DNA from: Oryzias latipes
Taxonomy: Eukaryota > Chordata > Actinopteri > Beloniformes > Adrianichthyidae
DNA: 64,000 bases
Direction of reading: 5' to 3'
Assembly (NCBI RefSeq): GCF_002234675.1
Contig: NC_019862.2
Location: 29,536,389-29,600,388 of the forward strand
The notes under the pieces are model-generated. The model was given only the letters and a program-made list of their open reading frames with translations, was not told where the DNA came from and did not search any database. Shown here in pieces: positions 56,738 through 64,000 of the stretch (within the stretch, counting starts at the first letter, position 1; every line of letters begins with the position of its first letter). The position numbers and the translations under genes are program-made.

Positions 56738-59700
56738 ATGGACGAACTTGGTAAGGCGGCACCGTTTTCTGTAAAAATGAACAGTGATGCTTAAGACAAT
56801 GAAGAGTTTAGCGCTAGGATGCAGATCGGAAGTTATCAGTTGTTTCCACATTTTTAAATCTTCGTCTCGCACGTCTTAAAAATTATAATAAAATAGATGT
56901 AATTTTTTTTTAATTTAGGAAAATGATCTAATCTTATCTTCTTTTTAACATAAATTTACACAAATGTACATTTAAACAATCCCCTAATTGACTTTTTGTT
57001 ACAGTCTACTCAAAAAATACGAGTGAAGGTCTTCAGTCCGTGGACGTTCTGTCTCCTTTAGAGGAAGAAAGTTCCTCTGAAAACTTCTCATTCCCGCCGT
57101 ATGTGTTCTGCATGTTTGTAGATTGTTTTTGAGTAAAACTGGGCGAGGGACAGATTTAAAATGTTGCTTCAGAATTTGTAGATTCTTGCAGCACTACAGG
57201 AAGTTTCACTTCTGCAACATCTCAAACCATCACTTCCTGAGGAAACTGACAACCCCCCTCCACCCCCAGCACCATTATCTGAATGTCAAGATAGAGTCAC
57301 TGTACAAAACAGTGTACCTCACACGTCTTACATGTTTGGTTAACACGTAACATTTACACAGACTTGGATTGCAGTGAAAGTTGAGAAGGAACCCGTGGTT
57401 TTTCATTTGTTGTGAACATAAAGAACTGTTTTGATGCATTTGGGCCAACAGACGGGTCTGTGTCTTACAACAGATTTGCTGTTGGAGGAGTTGGCCTTGA
57501 ACGTGACAAGTTCAAACAACGTCCAAGACGGCTCAAATAAGGACAGAGCTGATCGAGATGCTACGGTATAGCCGCCAAAACCAGAACTGTTTCAACTGCT
57601 GCTGCACTTCTGAAGCTTTTCCTCCTGATTACTCTGTCAGATGACATATCCAACTTCAAATTTGATCTATTTGGTGTGAAAAACCGATCACAACACAATT
57701 GTCTCCACAGGCTTCCGGTGGACATGCTCTAAAAGAAAGAACAAGCTCTACAAGTGTCTACAGGTGAGGGCCAAGCTTTTGTTGATTCACATTAATTAAA
57801 TTGTGCCTAAGAAACAGGAAGTGGCAAAAAAATGGTCACGTGTGATTTGAAAATGTTAGAAATCCTTGTTTTTTTTGTGGATTATTCAAGTCAGATCTAA
57901 TGCAGAAGTCCAATTTTGATTTTGGTTTGCAAAAAGTGCAAAGGATTAAAGTTTTTTTGAATGTACAAAATATGTATTTTATTTATTTTTTTCAAACCCA
58001 AAATGACAATAAATAGTCAGAAATAGACAAATAAAACACAACAACGTGCTTGAAAAGGAACGGGTAGAAGAATTGTCCATTTACAGTATCCGTTTACACT
58101 CGGTATAACATCTATGCAAAAAGGACATTTGCTCATTTGTTCTTATTGATTATGTCCAACCAGGTAAAGTTCCATCAGTGACATCTTATACACTATATTA
58201 CCAAAAGTATTGGCTCACCTGCCTTGACTCATATAAACTGAAGTGCCGTCCCATTCCTGACCCGTAGAGTTCAATATGATGTGGGTCCACTTTTTGCACC
58301 CATTACATCTTCAACTCTTCTGGGAAGACTGTCCACAAGATTGAGGGGTGTGTTCAGAGGAATGTTTGACCTTTCTTCCAAAAGGTCATTGGTGAGGTCA
58401 CACACTGATGTTGGTGAAGAAGGCCTGGCTCCCAGTCTCTGCTCTAATTCATCCCAAAGATGTTCTATGGGGTTCAGGTCAGGACTCTGTCAACTCCGTC
58501 CTCCATGTCTTCAGGGACCTTGCTTTGTGCTCTGGTGCACAGTCATGCTGGAAGAGGAAGGGGCTGCTACTAACTGTTCCCATGAGGTTGGGAGCATGGA
58601 AATGTTCAAAATGTTTTGGTATCCTGAAGCATTCAGAGTTGCTTTCACTGGAACTAAGGGGCCTAGTCCAGAAAAACAAGCCCACACCATAATTCCTCCT
58701 CCACCAAATTTCACACTCGGCACACAATACAGTCCCAATTGTACCGTTGTCCTGGCAACCTCCAAACCTAGACTCGTCCATAAGATTATCAGATGGAAAA
58801 TTGTGTTTCATCACTCCAGAGAAGGCGTCTCCACTGCTCTAGAGTCCAGTGGTGGCGTGCTTTACATCACTGCATCCGACGCTTTCCATTGGACTTGTTG
58901 ATGTGTGGCTTGGACGCAGCTGCTCGGCCATGGAAACCCATTCCATGAAGCTCTTACTGTACTTGGGCTGATTGAAGGTCACAGGAAGTTTGGAGCTCTG
59001 TAGCAATTTGCTGTGCAGAAAGCCGGAGACCCTTTGCACTAAGTTCTTCAGCATCCGCTGACCCCTCTCCGACAGTTCATGTGGTCTACCATTTCATGGC
59101 TGAGTTGCTGTTGTTCCCAAACCCCTTTAATTTGTTCTGATAGAGTTGACAGCTGACTGTAGAATATTCAGGAGCAAGGAAATTTCACGACTAGGTTTGA
59201 TGCCCGGGTGCGTCTTATGACAGTTCCACGCTGGAATTCACAGAGAGCGGAGCTTTCTGACCTGTGGCCAGGTCAGGTGATTAGGACACCTGATTCGGAT
59301 CATTTGGATGGGTGAGCCAATACTTTTGGTGATATAGTGTACTTTTTTTTAAATACATGTAAACTTTGGGTTTGTTTTTTGAAACCTTCATCTAATTTGT
59401 TCCATAAATCCACACCACAACTTAATAAGATAACATTTTCTTTTTTGTAGTAGGAATGCACTGCATTTGGAAGTTCAACTGATTTCTTACATCGTAACCC
59501 CCCCCATTTTCTGTCTTTGAACATTTGTTGGATGTTTGCTGTCTAGAAGTAAGTTATCTCTGGCTTTAAGCATAATGAGTGCTGTTTTAAGTTTAACTAG
59601 TTCCCATTATTTCAATAAAGCTGACTTTAAAAATAGGCTTTTGTATAAAATGTACAAAGAATGTAAATTTGTTTTATAAGTGTTTCCCCTAGATGTTGTA

Positions 59701-62700
59701 GTATTATCGATGTATATATTAGTAAACTCACTTGTGAGCGAGTGTATGACACATTTTTCCCAAAACTCCAATAATCTTAGTTTGAGGAAACTTGTCTCTG
59801 TGACTAGAAGCTTTTTCTTAAAATAATAATTCTTGGTAATTTTTCAGACAGATTTTTTTTGTTTGTTTAAAGAAAATCTGCGACTAAGGTCAGAATTCTT
59901 TGGGGCGCGTCTCAACAGCGAACTCGTCCTTTTGAATGTTGGTTTTAGGGATGAGTGGATGACGTCTGAGTTTGTTTGCTGTGTTTTTCACTGCAGCGAT
60001 CTGCCACCTCCTGTGCAGGCTTTCCTTGATCCTGACTCTCCCACGCAGGAGCTGGAGTCGGTTTTGCAGGATCTGATGGGTCTGGCACAAGGGGTAAGAA
60101 CAGCGATCCTGCAGTAGAAGAGAGGTTTTAATGCACGGCATTAGTTTAACAGAAGAGGGCAGCAGTGTACCGGTTTCAACATCCCTGTCAGCAGTTGTTT
60201 TAGGCCACGTCCAACACCAGATTCAATTCAATTCAATTTTATTTGTATAGCCCAAATTCACAACATGAGTCGTCTCAATGGGCTTCGTATCGGTAATTGA
60301 AAAAGTGAAACATGAACTCAAAAGGATCATGAATACATAGAATTCAATAGGAAAATACTAAAATGAACTAACAAACTGACTAAGCTATACTGGCATCCCT
60401 GCCCTTAGACCCCCCTTCGCGGTAAGGAAAAACTCCTAAAGAAAAAACGGATTCCGGAAAAAAGGAAGAAACCTCAGGGGTGCCCACATGAAGGAGGGAT
60501 CCTCCCCCAGGACGGACAGGCGATTTACCAGAACTCTTAGAGAAGAATTAACTTATCTAAATCTACAACTACATCTTTAAAGTCCAGCAGACAAGCTTCA
60601 TCCAGCCGGAGTTGGGGGGACAGTCAGGGGCGCGAGTCGAGCCGGAGACAGGATCCACAGCCAGGTGTAGGAGCAGGAGCAGAGACGAGGTTCACGGTCA
60701 GGAACAGGAGCACGGATCAGTGAATCTATACAGTTTTGCATTCTCTATTTTGATTTAGGATCCAGGACCTTCAACAATCCCACCGCCATTAACACAGAAA
60801 AAGTCAGTGAAAAAGGAAACAGAGGATGGTCGTCGGAAGAAAGAGGACACAGGCGGCTCAACAGGTCCCACTGCTAAAGATACAATAGATGAGCTGCTGG
60901 GGGGGCTGAGCTCTGATTTGGAGAAAATTGGCGTACGCACCAACCCAAAGGGCCACTGTGCAGCCTGCCACAAATGCATTGTGGGAAAGGTATGCAGATG
61001 CAAAAAGCATCACCGTTTGTGATGAAAACAAAAGGAAGATGAAACAAGTCCAAACCTCTTGTTCCCACCTCCTCAGATGATCACAGCCCTGGGGGAAGTG
61101 TGGCACCCCGAGCACTTTGTGTGTGCGGTTTGTACGCAGGAGCTGAGCACGACAGGATTCTTTGAGCGTGATGGAAAACCCTACTGCCACAAAGACTACC
61201 ACGAGATGTTTTCCCCGCGCTGCGCCTATTGCAAGGGCCCCATCATGCAGGTGAGACAAAATAAAAAAATAAAAATTCTCTAATATATGTTAAAAAGAAG
61301 TCTGATAAAAAAGCAAACAATGAAGATTCTGCCAAAAGAGTTACAGCGTATTATTGTATATTATTATAGTGTATTAAATGTTTGAACTCAAGGAATAATA
61401 TAAACAAATATTTTCATTGTGATGCCAAACACTACACATGAATTATTGTAGAAGTTACAGATGAACATATTTTAAATATTTTAAAAAGGGCATCTAAAAC
61501 ACCGATACATAGCATTTCTTGCCTATTCCTACAGCCAAACGCTTCACTTTATTACTATGGATCATGAGAAAAATCCTTCCGAAAAGTGTGATGAACGACG
61601 AATGAACCACGTGAAAACCACGGAAGAAGTATGAATAAACCACGCAAAGGACACGTAAACCAATGTAGAAAATGAAACGTGCGTGAATATTGTGCTGTTT
61701 ATATGCAATCCATTAGTGATTCGTGCGTCAATTACGTACATTTATTGTGATATGTGTGCTGTATATGCCATACAGAAGTCACACATCTGTGCAAAGTTTG
61801 TTAGACCTTCGTGGGACGGTCGCAGAAAGCCTCAAATTCGCTTATGCATGTTGCAAAAATCACAATTTCAAGATTTACTACGTAAAATACACAGAAATTG
61901 TGTAATTCTCAACCGGCCAAAAACTTTCGACAGCTAAAAATCGAATTCTCGTAAAGAGCCGTCGGCCGAAACACTCAACGCAGATCTGCGCACATCGGCG
62001 AATGACCAACGCAAGAAGCACTTATGAATTACGTAGATCACGCATGTATCAAGAAAGACCGACATGTCATACGTGGAAAATGCGCAACAATGTACGTATT
62101 GGCTCTGTGACACGGCCTTTAGTCATGGAAAGACCAAAAGTAATTTAACTTCTTTATTTCTCCTTTTAGTTATATATTGGCTTTTTCAATAAGAACTCAT
62201 TCCTTTTACTTTAATTATCTCCAAGACAATCTGTTATCAAAAGTCAAGTATTCAATTAAGTTTGAAGAAAATGCTTCCCAAATTCCAAATTTTAGGCTAA
62301 AAACTAAAATGGGTAAACTGAAAATGAAATAAAATGAAAACAATCAATGAATGAATGTAAATAATATAATGAATGGTTGTATATTATTTGGTTCACATAG
62401 GAAGTAGAAAAACAAGTTTTTGAGGGTGACCTGAGATGATAATCTGTGGTACCTGTTTGATAATTTTGGGTCCGTCATCAAACCTCCTAAACCAGTCACA
62501 TCACCTCCTGTGGAAACTTACAAAAAATCTGGGGAAAGCGACAGAAAGGCTGTTTATTTTCCACAATAACTTCTTCTAAGGATAGACTATGTATGTGGTT
62601 GATGTTCTTTTAAAACGCCATTTCAGATTTGGTAATTCAATGATAATAATCTTTCAAGAGTTGCATTAAAATAAAAAATGAAGCCAGAGGTTGACCAGTA

Positions 62701-64000
62701 TGGTCGCCGAGTCCTGCCATCACAGCAAAAAAAAAAGCAATTGGCAAACAAAAGAAAGAAACTCTGCAAATAAAAAAAGTCAACCTCATATTCCTCCAAA
62801 TAAATATTGTTACCCACGTGTGATTATTGATGACAATAACAACCACAGTAATAAGCTGCTGGATGAATTTCGCCGTCAGTTGTTTCTACTCTGGTGTCAT
62901 TTCGTTCCAGCCTCTCAGTACCGGTTGTTGTTTGTGTTTGTCTGGGCTAGACAAACATTTGGTTCATGTAACTGTGTTTTGCTGCATATCGGAGTAAAGC
63001 TGCAGAACTTGAATCTCCTATCGTTTGTGTATTTCGCTGGGTTTCTCCGTGTCAGCCAAAGCTAACAATAAACCGGCATCCTCCAGTTTACCTTCAAACA
63101 TGGGTCTACATGGCCGAACCAAATAAGAAATTACAAAGTACACATAGTGACATAGAACACCAACAGCTTCACTACTTTCTCCTTCGTACTCCTGTTCCTT
63201 TTTTTCCTCTCTACTCCTTCTTCTCACAGCAATGCACGGGCAAAAAGCATCCCCGATAATTCACGTCCCTTTTTTATTTGCAGCGTTTCTTTGTTTGTTT
63301 GACAGTTACTGTTTTTTTTTTTGCTGTGATGGTGGGTTTTGGCCAGAGTAGATGGCGCTAATTACGAAAAAGTCAATGTTAAATGTATATTATGAAATTA
63401 TTGAAATGGAATGAAAAACGAGGTTTATTTCTTAAGATTTTCTATCAGTTAATATCCCTCTATTGGTGGAATGACTGGTGAGTTTAATGCTTCTCCTCAG
63501 GCAGTCACTCCTTCGTACTCTTTAGTGTTCCCTCAGTTTTCACATCCATTTATCTGCACAACTGCTGACGACACATGGCAGCATGTCATTTTATTCTTTC
63601 TGACCACGCTGAGGTTCTGCAGCCAGCACTGACATCGTGCTTCAAAGAAAAGACGATACTCAGAAACCAACGCGTGGTCCTCTGTAATCCACTCTTTGAA
63701 GGTTTATTTCTGTCTTTCCCGACGTGTGATGAGACAATCCTTCCTCATTCCCAAAGGAAGCACAACCAAGACGTAATATTTCTGGCTGCTTTAACAGAAC
63801 ATCCTGACAGCTCTTGACGAGACCTGGCACCCAGACCACTTCTTCTGCACACACTGTGGAGAACTGTTTGGGCCAGATGGTAAGAGGCGTAAGGGCTCTT
63901 TTCTCTGGGAGGGAAACGCTCAGAACACAGTTTACTTAACTCTCCATTTCTTTTAGGTTTCCTGGAGAAAGATGGGAAACCATACTGCAGTAAGGACTTC
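56738..64000 (+). CDS. lpxn: Paxillin-family LIM protein, leupaxin-like, 5' part
   Basis: Focal-adhesion adaptor: LD motifs bind kinases (FAK/PYK2) and four LIM domains follow. Exons seen: 56738-56750 (MDEL), 57005-57098, 59997-60093, 60759-60989, 61077-61250, 63798-63879, 63957-64000 and beyond. LD-like motifs: [15 protein letters not shown] and [18 protein letters not shown]1 runs from [15 protein letters not shown] to RCAYCKGPI with its Cys/His zinc ligands; LIM2 begins [11 protein letters not shown] and continues [22 protein letters not shown] to the window edge. FFCTHCGE and RCAYC match leupaxin better than Hic-5 or paxillin. The usual LD1 (LDALLAxLE) is not found: exon 1 joins in phase to [12 protein letters not shown]3 and LIM4 lie outside the window. 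All phases fit. Confidence 0.8.
58191..59339 (-). mobile_element. Tc1/mariner transposon with decayed transposase
   Basis: Terminal repeats start CACTATATTACCAAAAGTAT and end, inverted, ATACTTTTGGTGATATAGTG, with one mismatch over 29 bases, flanked by TA on both sides. On - the transposase C-terminal half is readable in pieces, for example [19 protein letters not shown], but it is spread over three frames and is inactive. 1149 bases, in an lpxn intron. Confidence 0.85.
60218..60550. repeat. Common fish dispersed repeat in an lpxn intron
   Basis: TTCAATTCAATTTTATTTGT then ATAGCCCAAATTCACAACAT, later GAAGAAACCTCAGGGGTGCC and CAGGACGGACAGGCGATTTA. I recognise this as a high-copy teleost repeat but am unsure of its class. 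Confidence 0.6.
61590..62118. repeat. MITE-like element, copy 2 (left-truncated)
   Basis: Parallels 2262-2680: GAACCACGTGAAAACCACGG, ACCAATGTAGAAAATGAA and a right end GGCTCTGTGACACGGCC. Lies in an lpxn intron. Confidence 0.6.
62119..63797. other. lpxn intron, no further feature seen
   Basis: AT-rich intronic sequence between the LIM1 and LIM2 exons. I see no additional exon or recognisable repeat. Confidence 0.45.

Overview
The window is nuclear DNA of a ray-finned (teleost) fish. Genes are split into many short exons with GT-AG introns, and the proteins are recognisably vertebrate. The spaces between genes hold typical fish repeats: Tc1, hAT and piggyBac-like elements, L2/Rex-type and restriction-endonuclease-type LINE fragments, and solo-LTR debris. 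Species cannot be named from the sequence alone.

Layout: (1) 1-1498, last exon of a LIM-homeobox gene on + (lmx1a-like). (2) 6472-22460, three selectin genes head to tail on -, each with a C-type lectin domain, an EGF domain, SCR/CCP (sushi) repeats, a membrane span and a short tail. In order along - they are a sele-like gene (6 SCRs), a very short sell-like gene (1 SCR) and a selp-like gene with 15 intact SCR exons. (3) 25848-26467, phpt1 (phosphohistidine phosphatase), +. (4) 32073-42579, firrm (C1orf112 orthologue, 24 coding exons), +. (5) 43232-52778, scyl3 (pseudokinase, 13 coding exons), -, tail to tail with firrm and sharing the poly(A) region. (6) 56738-64000, 5' part of a paxillin-family gene, best matching leupaxin (lpxn), +, running off the window.

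selp-sell-sele-firrm-scyl3 is the same order and orientation as human 1q24, so the selectin names rest mainly on synteny. mettl18, expected between sele and firrm, was not found; phpt1 sits there instead. Exon models were built by hand from splice signals and checked for reading phase. Predicted lengths are about 1184 (selp-like), 283 (sell-like), 636 (sele-like), 119 (phpt1), 919 (firrm) and 741 aa (scyl3).

Most unusual points: the selp-like gene has grown by recent block duplication of SCR exons followed by a deletion that left half an exon behind, and its lectin calcium/sugar site departs from the selectin consensus. The first firrm intron looks like a rare U12-type AT-AC intron. The last scyl3 intron carries a three-level nest of inserted elements. 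A small palindromic piggyBac-like MITE occurs four times.
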